A stretch of DNA of 64,000 nt from Gordionus sp. m RMFG-2023 (lineage: Eukaryota > Nematomorpha > Gordioida > Chordodea > Parachordodidae). The stretch is from positions 28,692,869 through 28,756,868 of the forward strand of contig NC_088779.1 in assembly GCF_954871325.1 (NCBI RefSeq), given 5' to 3'. The notes beneath the pieces are model-generated. The model saw only the letters and a list, made by a program, of their open reading frames with translations, was not told the DNA's origin and did not search any database. This document shows, in pieces, positions 47,591 to 60,600 of the stretch; position 1 is the stretch's first letter; the number at the start of each line of letters is the position of its first letter. Both the position numbers and the translations under genes were made by a program.

Positions 47591-49078
47591 CCATTCTTAT
47601 TAATTTACAAATATTAGACAAATTTTATAATAAAATAAAAAATCCCTACCCCAAGGTACATTTTGTATTACCCCATCGTGTTTAATCGAATACCGAAGTG
47701 TCATCTATAAATTGATCATAAAATTTTCACTTAGTATTTCCTAATTTTATTATTATTTTTTTTTTGCTGGTTTCCCCCGAAATTATTTTGCTCTTTCTTT
47801 AAAAGGGTATTTTAACCCGTTGTTAAATTTCTTTCAAGCCCGCGCAAATAGGGGACAACACAGAGCCATCTTAGAACAATTATCGAGGGGGCTGCCATTT
47901 TTTTTGCTTGCCGTGGTTCCTTACCTTATAGCTTAGGGTATAAAACAGAATTTTTTTAAATGGCCGACCGAGAATTTGTTACCACCGGCTCTCAGATTCT
48001 TAAATTAAAATTACGGAGTATTCAAAAACAAACTAGCGAAGAAGAGAACATTAATTAATTAAAAGTCATTTTTTTTCTTCTTCTCTTTCTTTTAATTTTG
48101 TTATTTTTTGAAAAAAAAAATTAATATTCTTCGGGCAAAGTATTTCGTTTAAACATAAACCCAAAAAACAAGGTATATATATATAGTATGATTATATACA
48201 TGTAATAATGGATAGATAAATGATTTACAAAATTCTCAAAGCTATATTTTGTTATGTGTTTTTTAACAAAATAAAAATTAAAAAATTACGCGTACAAAAA
48301 TGTTTTCGGAGAAATAACATATATATTATATATATTTAATTTTAATGTTTAAAAATTTTTTGGTTGTACTCAAAAAAAAACAACGGGTTAGAGTCATCAA
48401 AACATAACATTCCAGCATAACTTATCCGAATCCTGGTTTTAGATTGTCAACAAAATATTTCGTTAAGATTTGAGAGTTGACTAAGATTTTTTTTAAAAAA
48501 AACGGAAATTTTGAATAATTATCTTTTAAACATCAACAAAAACCTCTCCTTATAAAATATTTATATTTATAAAAAGGTTAAATTAATGACATTTTATTTT
48601 TTTTGCTATTTTTCTTTTACTAAAAAAAAAAATGGCTCTTACCCCCCAATGGCTATTATTTTAATTTATTTTTTTTTTAATTAAAAATTAATTTTATTTT
48701 TTTTCAAAAATGAAATTTTTGTATCTTGTTTGGGATATTTTTTTTTTATCAATTTACAAGTGATAAAAAGGAGTAATTTACTACAGGTAAATTCTTTTTT
48801 AATTTTTTCACTATTAAAGATGTATGGTATATCATATCATTTTTTTAAGACACCAATTTATATAATTTTTTTGCTTATATAAGGTCAATGATATTTATAA
48901 AAAAAATTATATATAAATTCATCAGTTTGTGGTAAGAAGAAAAAGTTCCTTTCTTTTTATTTAAAAAAAAAAAATTAAAAAAAAATACATTAAAAATTAT
49001 TTAATAAATTTTATTTAAAAAAAAAAAATATAAAATTTTGGGATAGTAAATAAATTTCTCCAATTTTATATTAAACTC
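47591..49078. other. Gene-poor AT-rich region
   Basis: Long A/T runs, no open frame of interest. A moderately GC-richer patch at 47960-48020 (gccgaccgagaatttgttac) has no recognisable coding sense. Confidence 0.4.
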
Positions 49079-49281
49079 CAGTGTTGTTAAACGGCTCGTT
49101 CTGAACCGATTTTTAAAAAACGGCTAACTCAATTTTGTATCCAGGAAAAAAGACATTAAGCAAGCCTGAAGATTTTTCTAAGGAACAAAGGTTCTAGGCA
49201 AATATTATCAGAATCTTGAGGCAATATTGAGTTAGCCATTTTAAAAAATAGGCTCAAAAATTAGCCACTTAACAACTCTAT
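49079..49281. mobile_element. MITE of the GTTGTTAAACGGCTCG family
   Basis: Begins CAGTGTTGTTAAACGGCTCG, the fullest terminus of the family. It has the inner GAACCGATTTTTAAAAAACG arm and ends AGCCACTTAACAACTCT. The CAG-start agrees with hAT elements. The TSD is not visible. Confidence 0.75.
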
Positions 49282-49690
49282 CACCCAAAATTTGGACATT
49301 GGTCGCGTAATTCGCTAATTGTTTTTCGGGGTTTGTTTCTTTTTTTTTCCGAAATGTTTAATCATTTATTTTAATTGTAATTTTATTTCCCCCTCCTTTT
49401 AATTTTTTTTAGATATAAATAATCGTTAAAATTGTTATAGTATTATATTAAAGGAAAGATAATTGTGACATTTTATTGCCCGTATAAATAAGGTATTTAA
49501 TACAAATATAAAATATCCGATTTATATATACTACAAATATACAAACTCCTTTTTGCCTCTGCTTCGAAACGATTTAGTATATTAATTGTTTGTTAATATT
49601 AGAGAGACACAAAAACTTTTGTACATTTATTTCTTCATTTTCGTTTAAACAACGGTAAACGCCGCAAATTTAATTTAATATTTTTTAATA

Positions 49691-49721
<31 letters not shown>

Positions 49722-50044
49722 ATTATATATTCAATTTCAAAATATATAAAATAAATTTCTCAATCGTTTTAAAATAAAATGAAATTAGTGAAGTGAAGTT
49801 TTTAATAATTTGGAAAGGGATAGAGGGTCATAGACAAGCGAACATGTGGCTCATTCTTACCACTTAATTTTAGAAAATAGTCAAATATTATTAGTTTATT
49901 TTTTTTGAGAAAAAATGATGTTTATAAATTGACAATTTATTTTTATAATTTTTAAAAATAATCCTTTTTTTTACGAGCCGTTTTGGGGTCCATTTTTTTT
50001 ACAGAAAAAAAAATGCCCGATTACGATTTCAGCAATGACATATA
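49282..50044. other. AT-rich spacer with (TA)n
   Basis: A (TA)n microsatellite lies at about 49696-49722. No gene. Confidence 0.4.
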
Positions 50045-50335
50045 ATAACCTAGTAGAGCGTACATCAAATTAAAAACAGCTGGAGACACCATTTTTGTCA
50101 CCCGTATCGTTATTTAAAAAAATTTTTAAAACGAGAGGCCAATTTATCCCCATGTCTGACGCAAACTTTATCAAAGAATTTGGCCCGATCATCGAGATAA
50201 TAAAGGAAGCGAGTTATCGATGATTACTTTATATGGGTTACCAAAATGGCGGTTCCAGCTGATTTGCATTCGACGACAATGCATTATTATGAATGCATCG
50301 TCAGGTTAGAGGTATCATTATACGCCATCGGATTT
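50045..50335. mobile_element. Second copy of the long-TIR Tc1/mariner-like MITE
   Basis: The right arm (inverted: ATACCTCTAACCTGACGATG, then GCATTCATAATAATGCATTG and CAGCTGGAACCGCCATTTTG) aligns with the arms of the element at 25551-25813. The left arm ATAACCTAGTAGAGCGTACA and ACAGCTGGAGACACCATTTT is more diverged. Confidence 0.65.
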
Positions 50336-50815
50336 CAGTCGAAATAATATTATATAAGTGTGGACATTTTGTTCGTGGGTTTGGGCAGAAAGGCTAGGAG
50401 GAACCTCTATTTGCCAAAATCTCTAAACTAAAATAATTCTATTCCGGCTAAAATCTTGATCGGATCGACACTAAATAATGGAATCCGATTCTTTGGGAAA
50501 TGGTCTTTGTTTATTTCCAGAGTTTTTGAATTGATACTCAAAGATTTTTGATCTCGTAAGATCATTTTTATTTATCTTCAAACATTTTTTGGCAACAGAG
50601 GAGAAAAATAAATCTTCAAAAAAATTAATTTTTTCAAACGTTTATATCAGAGACCTGTCAATCAATTTTTTTCAGGTAAGACTAAACCCGCTCTTTAATT
50701 TTAAAATTGATAAATTGAAATAATTTTTGCTGCTTTTTTTTTTTGTAATCAAAGGGGGGGGGGTGGGTAAATATTAAATTTTATCGGCTGATTAATCGAT
50801 ACAGGATATGAACCC
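50336..50815. other. Intergenic DNA
   Basis: No gene. CAGAGACCTGTCAATC at about 50647 resembles the end of the CAGAGACC repeat family. A G run lies at 50754-50764. Confidence 0.35.
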
Positions 50816-50985
50816 AGAATATCCTCGGAATCCAATAGAGCAACTGTAACTAGAACTCTCGGAATTCAGTATAGTAACTGTAATCAGAACCCTCAGAACC
50901 GGGACAGATATAGAAATCCAAACCCTTGGAATCGGGACTAATATAGTAACAAAAACTCTCGGAACCGGAAGTCCCCTAATTTATA
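50816..50985. repeat. 34-bp-period minisatellite
   Basis: About five diverged units of 33-34 bp with a CTCGGAA or related core at 50827, 50861, 50895, 50928 and 50961. Most units also share ATAGTAAC or AGCAACTGTAA. No coding potential. Confidence 0.75.
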
Positions 50986-51607
50986 GAAACCAAGACCGGA
51001 GCCCATTTTTAAAATTGCAACGAACCGGATCTAACAAAAGTGCCATGCCAATAATATATGTGTGAAAATGTTTAAAATTTTGTGCGATTCAATTTTAGAG
51101 GATTTATTAAATTGTTTAAATATTTTTAAAGTTTTTTTTAACGATCAGAAGAGGAAACCGCGCCAAATTTTAGAAAAGGAACACCTACACCCCCTTTGAT
51201 CCAGCCATCTGATAAAAACTTCTTCTTTTTTTTTAGATATTCTAAATAACAGTTTAATAAAATGTGATTTTTAGACTAACAAAAATACTATTTATGATTG
51301 GCGTGCAGACTTAGGGTTAGGTCGAAAAAAAATATTCAATTTTTTTTTATTTAAATGAAAAATGCTTTTATATTTTTGTAATTCGAGAAGTTTAATTGGT
51401 TGATACAATCTTGAGGTCTCATTGGTTGATATAATTCTTTCTTTTATTTAAAAAAAAGAAATATTTATTATAAAAAATATGTTATATAAACAGAGCACAA
51501 TAAATAAATATTATCTAAATAAATATATAAATTAAATCGAAGTGGGTGAATCAAAAGATGTGTTGCCACCGATCCCATTGGAATCCAGGCGATTCATGCT
51601 GACTCCA
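50986..51607. other. 3' flank of the SNX4 gene
   Basis: AT-rich, no gene. Part of the segment next to 51608 should be the SNX4 3' UTR. Confidence 0.35.
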
Positions 51608-54600
51608 TTATTCTTCGCGACTAAAATTTTCTTTGAGCTTTACCCATATATCCAAGGACTGCGTATTCAAAAAAAATATATAATAATAATAAATATGTAT
51701 ATACAAGTTAATAGTCTCAATGAGACAATCTTTTTTTTCGTATTATAAAATAAGGTAAAAAAGCTGGGATAAAATAAAGCCCGGACCGAAATTTTAAGAA
51801 TCGCGGTCTGGCCCGACCGATTCGAGTTCGATTGGATCGAATGGGCAGGTTCCGCGAAAAGCTAAGATATCTATCAGTTTCATAATCACGTGATTTAAAA
51901 TAAGATAATTGGTCTACGTCGGAAAATGTCATTCATCAATCATTTTCAAATAATAACTCGATTAACCTTTTTGTTCAAAATCAATTGGTTTTGGGCGTAT
52001 TCACGGAAACAGGTTTTCATATCTCTCTCCTTGCGATCTTTAAACTGTTGAATCTCGATCATGGCTCGATGATGAAAATTCCTTTTAACGGATTTAAAAT
52101 CACAACATTAAATCGGTTATATGTTTCAATGAAGTTTAAATAATTACGTATAATTTTCTCTTATTTATTTTATAGTACAAATAACTTGATTTGACGTAGC
52201 GGGAAGTGGTGGCAACGTCTTTTGGCGGCAAACGGAAGTCTGAAAAGATTCCCCGTGGTCTGGGTCTAGAATAGGATCACAGTCTCCTCGACGGTGTGTA
52301 AAAACCACTTAAAGAGGTTTGATGTCAGGAAGGGCATCCGATCGTAAAAAAAAACCTTGCTACAAAAATTTCATTTCCCAATGATTACAACAAAGAAGAT
52401 ATTTATGATCTAGTTCAATCGTAACCTCCCGTAACTTTAGGGGATATAATAGGGTAATGGGCTAAATGTCGGCGAATTCGGCTCAATAGGTGCCAAAGAA
52501 AATCTGTTAACAATATTAAATTTATATCCGTTTCTTTCAAATTTGGGCCGCCATCTTTTTAAGAAAAAAAACCCAGAGTGCAAAGTGATAGTTTTTGGGC
52601 TATAAACTAGGAAAATTCCAAGCGGCAAAATATATTGCACTTACCCAGCTATACTGGGAAAAGGGGGTGGTGGTAATATTTGAGAGATAAGCCCCCCCCC
52701 CTCCCCCCACACAAAATTTCTGGTTCCCAAAGTAGGATTTTTTTTTGAATTTTAAGTGAGTTACGATTTTTTTAAAATATAAATATTTACCCAATTCAAG
52801 TTCATTTTTACAACATCATTTATCTTTCCGCTATAACGCATAATAAATGATGCCTAATTCATATTCTAAGCTGCTCATGGAATGATGGACCTAGAATTTT
52901 AATGCTCGAGAAAAGGATAACGGTTCAACAAATATGGGAGGGGCTTGGCCTTGGAAAATATAACAAAAACATTGGGCCTTGCTTAAAAAAAAATCTAATT
53001 TATAGGGCTCTAACAGAAGGATATGCTACATGCAACTTTATTTAAAAAAGGTTGCTCCTATCTTCCGAGAGAAAATTTATAGATAATGGTTCTTGTCACT
53101 CATACAACCTCAATTTCTTCAAACATTTATAATTTTTGGACATTATATTTATGATAACAACCCAACTCAAGAAAATTGGATGAGATATATTGTATAAAGG
53201 TAAAAAAAGTAGGTAAGATATAAGTTAGGGATAATTAAAAGTTAAGAGATATGGGTTAAGGTATATTACAGAAGGTTTTATAAATAAAATTCAATCATTT
53301 TTATTAATAACTTGTCAAATCTGACAGGTCATGCTATTAAAAAAATTTTTCCACTTCGAATTGTACCATAAGTTGATATTTATTTATTTAAAATAAATAT
53401 GAAAAATTGTTCAGGATATATAATGTACTGAATAATATGTATCTGTATTTGTATCGTTTCTATTTAAGCCTGAGATTATCATTACAGTCTATCCCAACAC
53501 TTTATGACAATGCTCCCGATCCCCCCTTTATTACCCTAAACTCATAATACACAATAATTCAAAGTAGTAAGAAAAAAGAAGCTTATAATACTTGTAATTT
53601 ATATGTTTTGTGAGGAGAAATGTTTCTTTTACCCCCAGAGCAAAGCCAAAATATTTCATTAATTTACTTCAAAGAAATGATGAGTGATGGTGATACCAAT
53701 AGAATATAATGCATAAACTGAAAATTGTAGGGGTCATTAGAAATTGTGTTCATGTCAGTTAAATCTCGACCTCTTTATTTTGGTTACTATAATTCCTTTG
53801 AAATCAGACTTTCAGAGTTTAACAAAAAAAAACATTTGCAAAAATTGCTTTCATTGATCTAAATTTATTTATCACAATAATTGTGTCATCTTATAAGTGA
53901 CGTAGACAGGATTTATCTAAGGGGAGTGGGGATTACGAAATTATTTGTGTGGGGGGGGGGGTCGCTTTTAAACTCGATTTCCCTGACCTTCGGCCAGGTC
54001 CCTTCAGATGATTATATATTTTCTATTTTCCTGCTGTAACTTTTATTTTGCTTTTTTTTTTAAAAAAAAAACATATAATATCTTTACATCATCTCCGTTA
54101 AATTTGGCTAAACGATTGGAGAAACTAATTTCAAAATCTAAGTCAATCTTTTATGCTTTTATTAGTTACCTTTTAACCAGTATAAAGGAAAAAATTTAAT
54201 TATCCGCAACAAAATTTAAGCCAACCTTGCAATTAGTAAACATTTTAGTTGTTACAATACAATTCCCCGTTTGATAGACCACAAATAAAAAGGATATTCG
54301 TTAAATAATAAAGAATTCTAAAATCGACAAAAATACAGAGGCATTAATTAATTAAAATTTGGTCATTTTTTGAGCTGAGATACTTCAGTTGGCTACGCAT
54401 TATACGAACGTTAAATTGAAAAAAAAAAAATTAAAATTATCAGTAAAGGTTGTAACGACGATACTTTTGTAGTAGCGATAGCGATAAAAAGTAATCAATT
54501 ACAATTGTGGCATTGGGGAAAAGTGATTAGCGATACCAAAATAAAGATGGGTTGGATACGGAAATCGATTACAATTAGGCGATTATTTTTTTTCTTACCC

Positions 54601-57600
54601 TTTTGAGTGCTTAGGGTTGAGCGACTGTTTAGTAAAAATAACCCCAAATTTCACAGTTAGCATGATAAAATATACTGTATTTTTGTATTCTGCGCCACGA
54701 ATTGTATACTTCGCCGCGAAATCACGCTAACTCTGAATTCAGGGTAATACTAAGTGAGCTTTAACACAGTCAAACTCGATCCCGTATAGCGTCTTTGAGA
54801 AGCGTCCCGTATTTTTCATATATAATTTGTAGAGGTGGATCAATCCTGCCCCGTCCCTCTTGTTTAACTACATCCTTAACTAAGAATCAACAAAGATAAA
54901 CCTTTCTTTCTTTTGTTCCTTTTTTTTAAAAAATCCTATTTTCCTCGAGTTATTTGATTCTATATTTAAGAATAATAGTGAATTACGATTAAAATAATCT
55001 AATTTAAACTTGATATCGTGTTCAGCTTTCGCGTGCTCCGCTGAATCGATCCGATTTGCATACAAGGCACTGCCGTTACTATCGAAGGTTGCGTCAGAGG
55101 TGTGCAAGCCATCAGGACTTGTCGCCTTCTAAATAATAGATCAATAAAATTTTTTCTCATTGTGAATTATGGGTTGCTAAGATATAATGGATTTACTATA
55201 AATTTTTTTTCAAAATATTATTCATCGCGAAAAAACTATAATATAGGTATATTATTGGTATATTTAAGTGGGACTTGGATAACCTACAAAATTAAATAAT
55301 GTAAAATTTCCTATTTATTATGAGGAAGGATATCTTCTTATTATCAATTGTTAATTTGATTAAATTAATTGGTAGATCTTTGATAAAAATGATAAAAAAT
55401 CGAGAAATTGGAATAACTTCGTGTTCAGTGTGAAACCCTGCAAAGGCCGCTAACAATTATTTTTTAGAAAATTTATGTGCCTAAAAATTATCCGGTAAAA
55501 TTCCTAATAAAATTCGCCTCATTATCCATACTATAAAAATAAAATATAATATAATACAAGCTATACGGCGTTTTTTTTTAAAATTATTGTATCTTCCTCA
55601 TCATATATTTGAAATTATATCCAAAAAATATTACACCAATATTTTGAATACCTCATCAGCGCTAAAGAGCACATCCCCACTAACGGAGTCTTTGAAGGGA
55701 AATTGTCCGATAGCAACTGTTTGAGCAATGCCAACATTATCCTTATCGGACACTTGTTCCGTAGAGACTATTTCAGAAATCTTGACATCAGTCATGCCAG
55801 AAACCTGTTCGGTAGCAGCGACCGTTTTAGCAATGTCGGCATTTTCTTTTCCCCGAGAATCATTTTTCTCACTATCGTTCGAAGCAAAATTTTCGCGATC
55901 CTCGATACGCAGCATTTTGATTGGCCCGTTATCAGCAAGAACGGCATTCCCAATTTCGCGGCCATTACTATGATGGCCAACCAAGTCTTTTTGATTTTGC
56001 CTAGAATGAATGGGACCTTTTTTAACTTGGTCGGCGATTGATTTGTAATTTTTAGAGAGATTCCTGAGCGTTTCTGAGTAGGAGGCGTATTCCCTAAGAT
56101 TATCTTCCCATTCCTCTTCGGCACTAACGAAATTATCTGTTTTTTTTTAAATACGGAATATTCGAGAAAAGTATGTTTTTTTTAATTTAAAAAAAGTGGT
56201 AAATTCCAAAAAAAATAAAGATTATGATGGATGGCACAGATTAAATATGTGGTTTAGGAACCAAATGGAAATAAGTCATTTTATCTGCCGAACTCGAGCC
56301 CGGCCGGCGAGTCAGTTGACTTTCGCCATACATAAAGGTTAACGATTTTAAATATAAATTTTTTTTAAAAAAAATCGTTATACAAGATTAATGATCACTG
56401 TGAAAGGAATGGGGAAAAAAATAATGTATAATTTTGGTTTATGACGGGTTTTTAACTTAAGTTGCTGATTTGATTATGGTTTACCTACGATAAGAGCGTA
56501 CTCGGTCATCAACTTTCCGCCATTAACCATGGCATTTCCCCAGCCCTTCTCTCCCTTGGCCCAGTCGAAAAATACACGACCATAGTTACCGTGGATCTTG
56601 TGAATCAAGTACACCTTCTCCCGCAAATCCTAACACGTATTTTATGAAGAAACAAACAAAAATAAAATTACGTCGGTTTTTTTTTTAAAAAGAATTATAT
56701 AATATATTTTGCAGAGACTTGCAGGCTCGCCCCTAAGCCCGGGTACATGGGTCGGGCCGTATAATAATTTAAAAAAATTTTACGGGCCGGGGCTAAAAAA
56801 TTTTTTTTAATCCGGACCGGGCCGTGTAAAAAGGTACCTCTGCAGGTCTCTGATAATTACATTAAAAATGCGCTAAATGTTTTATTATCATATACATATA
56901 TATATATATGGAAAGAAAGAAAACAACTTATGATGTTTTAGGCTGGGAATACCCTAGAAGGGATATTGGTAAATAAATTAACACTAAATTATATATTTTT
57001 TTTTATTAAATGTACAAAACTAACTTTTCTAATGGCAAGAAAGGACCCCAAGCAGGTGTTAAGAGCTTCAGCATAAGTCCTCACTTCGGCCCAAATAACT
57101 TCTCGTCGTTCGGCAGGTTCTTCGAAGGACAGTCCATTAGCCATCCTAGAAGGGATAGACGCGATGGCTGACTTGTCAGAAATATAAAAAGGATCTTCCT
57201 GCAAAAAGGAAATAAAGGCAACGTCCCGACATAATATAGGATGGCTAGCTAAACGATGCAAAAATTTCTGGGATTTTTTTAAAATGATTTTTATTAACAA
57301 TTGATAGGTGATTTAATCACCAGTGGTTTCATTAAATATTATCAGAGTTGTTAAAGTATCTAGATATAAAAAAGGGGTATCTGTATCTAGATAGATTTTT
57401 GATTAAAGTATCTATATCTAGATATTATTTTAGAGTTATCTGTATCTGTTTTTAGATACTTTTTAAGATACATTTTGATATACTTTAACGCCTTTTTATA
57501 TTATAAATAAAAATACTTGAATGAAAAATTTATTTTATTTCATATGAGCATATAACTTAATATTAATATATATATATTAAAAAATTTAAAGACTACTATA

Positions 57601-60600
57601 ATAAAAAATTATATGTATAAATATTCATTAAATATTATGTCCGAGTTATCAATAACAAGCAAATTCTGATATTTATTACAATTCATCTCAGGGAATTCGC
57701 CATTCTTATTTGCAATGGAATTGGTACTTTATTTTTTTATATAAATTATTATATTAATTTTTTTGTTCTAGATTAATATTGATGAAGAAGATGATATAAT
57801 TAATAAAGTAATATCTCAAAATAAAGAAAACAAATCTCGGATAGTAAAATGTTTGCCATGTCTACCAAAAAATACACAAATTTCAGTTAGCATTACCTCA
57901 ACTTGCAACATTGTAAAACATTTAAGGGTATAGATACTAAATAAATGTTTACAATTGTAATTTTAAATTTTAAGAGAAAACATCAAACACTTCTTAATCA
58001 AAATAAAAAAGGGGAAGGAGAAGAAATATATTAAAGAAAATATTGGACTAGGCTCATCGTCCATTGATTTTTTTTCCAAGAGACCTCAGACTTTAACCCA
58101 AACCACTTTAGAGGATTTAATAACTGATTTTATAATAGATAGCATTCAGCCATTTTCAGTTGTTGAAAATCCATCATTTATAAAAATGATCAAAACATTA
58201 GCTCCACAAAAAAATAATAATTTGCAGACAGACAGTGGTTGCTAGAATTTCCTAAAGATGGGAGAATAAAAAAACAGCAGATTGTTGGAGTGCCTATCGT
58301 CGGTATAGCTAACATTTAAATTTGTATAATAATTTAATTACGAACAAATTATTTGAGCAGTTTTAAGAAATGTTAATTTTTAGTTCATACATATGAGTCA
58401 CTGCACACTGTATAGATTCAACAAGTTTGGAAAGAAAAAAAATGTAGCGTTGGCTTGTAAAAGAATGACTGGTAGTCATACATATGATAAAATAGCAAAA
58501 AATTTACAAGATATAGCAAAGGATTATTGCATACAAAATAAAATCTCGAAGACCATTACAGACAATGCAAAAAACTTTCTTAAGTCCCTTAGGTTGATTT
58601 TATTATAAATATAAAGATAATATTACTTATTTATGATAGAGTTTTTCAGCCAATGGAAAATATTAGTGAATTCAATGATGATCTGGAAGATGAAGAAGCA
58701 GTTACACCAATATCAATATCAGATCTTTATACTACTGCTATTTTGAAATATCAGAATTATATATTTTACCTAATCATCAATGGTGTGCCAGTCACACATT
58801 GAATCTTGTTGCCAATGTAGATGCCAATAGAGCCTTGAAGTGTAAACAATATACTATAATTTATATTATATATATAGCACAACATTAACTAAATGCCACA
58901 ATATATGAATGGACAAAAGAAATCTCAAAATTCAGCTGAATGGAACTCCACTTATAATGCTTTACAATTAATGTCAGAAATTATTAAGACTAAATCTGAA
59001 AAATTGTGCCATGGAATAAAACTATCTAGATTTTTATCTAATGAATGTGATTTTATTCATGAATATTGTTTAGTAAATTATAAACAAAATGGGGTGGCCT
59101 AATGGGTTAGATGTATGCTTAGAAACAGAAGGACGAAGAAGGACGCAGGTTCAATCCTGGTAAGGAGCATAAAAACTTTCAAGTTTTTATGCGATGACTG
59201 ATGTGTAAAGACATATGGTAAATTTCGGAGGTTAGAGATGACACCCCGGTCACCGACAGGCTTGGACAGCCGGGTGCTAAGGATACCTGTCCAATGAACA
59301 AAATGAAGGAAACAAATGGAAATATGAATATGAAAGCTAGGGCGTTCCCTCCAAGCGACACGCAGGGTGTAGACCTCCATCCTGTGAAAAGTAAATTAAA
59401 GGTCAAAGCAAATAAAACGAGATTAGCAAGTTTGAATATTGGGACGCTTAAAGGTAAGACGAGAGAATTGGCATCAATGTTGAACAAGAGAAAAGTTGAT
59501 ATAGCGTGCATACAAGAGACGAAATGGAAGGGATAGAAGGCTTTGATGATTGAAGATGGGTATAAATTGTACTATAATAGAATTGTTAGCAATAAGAACG
59601 GTGTCGGCATCATCCTCAGTCAAGATCTAACCTCCTCAGAAGTAGAATAAGATCTCTGATAGACTAATGAAGATAAAACTCTGCATTGGTCAAGCAATAC
59701 TACACATCCTTTCAGTATATGCTCCTCAAACGGGTTGCAAGGAAGAAGAGAAAGATGACTTTAGAGCTATCCTTGATGAAGCTGTAATGAAAATACCTAA
59801 GGATGACCTAGTCATAATAGGTGGCGACATAAATGTGCTTGTGGGAAAAGCAAAAGATAGATAGAAAAGGCATCATGGTGGTTTTGGATATGGAGAAAGA
59901 AATGATGAAGGAGAGCACATACTGAAATTTGCGCAAACCTTCGACCTTGTCTTAACCCACATGCCTCAAGCATATAAAAACAACAAAGCTAGGGGTCTAG
60001 ACGATATTCCAATAGAAAGCCTTAAAGCATAGGAGATGATGGAATATATCTCCTCACAAATCTGTACAATAAAATACTTGGAAATGAAGAGGTTCCCCAA
60101 AAATGAAGGCAGAGCTATCCTATCTTCAAAAATAAAGGGGATCCACACAATTGTCAAAATTACAGGGGCATATGTCACACTGTCTAAAACTATACGAAAA
60201 AATAATAGAAAAAAGATTAAGAGACATAATCGAAATAGGAGAGACTCAGTTTGGCTTTATGCCTGAAAGATCAACAACTGACGCTATCCACGCAATTAGG
60301 CAAATGAGTGAAAAATACAGGGAAAAGAACAAAAAGCTACACATGGTCTTTTTCGATCTAGAAAAGGCCTTCGATAGAATCCCAAGAAAACCTATCTGGT
60401 GGGCGCTAAGCTATAAAAAGATTCCCGAAAAATATATAAGAATAATACAGGATATGTATATGGGCCATACAACAATGGTCCGTAGTACAACAGGTACTTC
60501 AGCATGCTTCACAATAGCTGAAGGAGTTCATCAAGGGTCGGCTCTCAGCCCACTTCTCTTCATTACAGTAATAGATGTATTAGCACAGTCTATACCTCAA

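Noticed and set aside
52437-52794. Minus-strand frames with a GGGGG run as SNX4 exons
   Set aside because: They span a poly-C tract, show no similarity to the SNX4 BAR domain and lack fitting splice sites.
55703-56041. Plus-strand open frames at 55703-56041 and 55728-55973
   Set aside because: They are antisense shadows of the SNX4 exon at 55652-56136.
55792-56124. Minus-strand frame starting MPKRNGKIILGNTPPTQKR
   Set aside because: It overlaps the SNX4 exon in another frame; only the frame giving AEEEWEDNLREYASYSETLR matches SNX4 and joins in phase.
59091-59165. Possible tRNA gene
   Set aside because: Box A and box B are present, but I could not form paired acceptor and anticodon arms, and the segment runs directly into LINE sequence.
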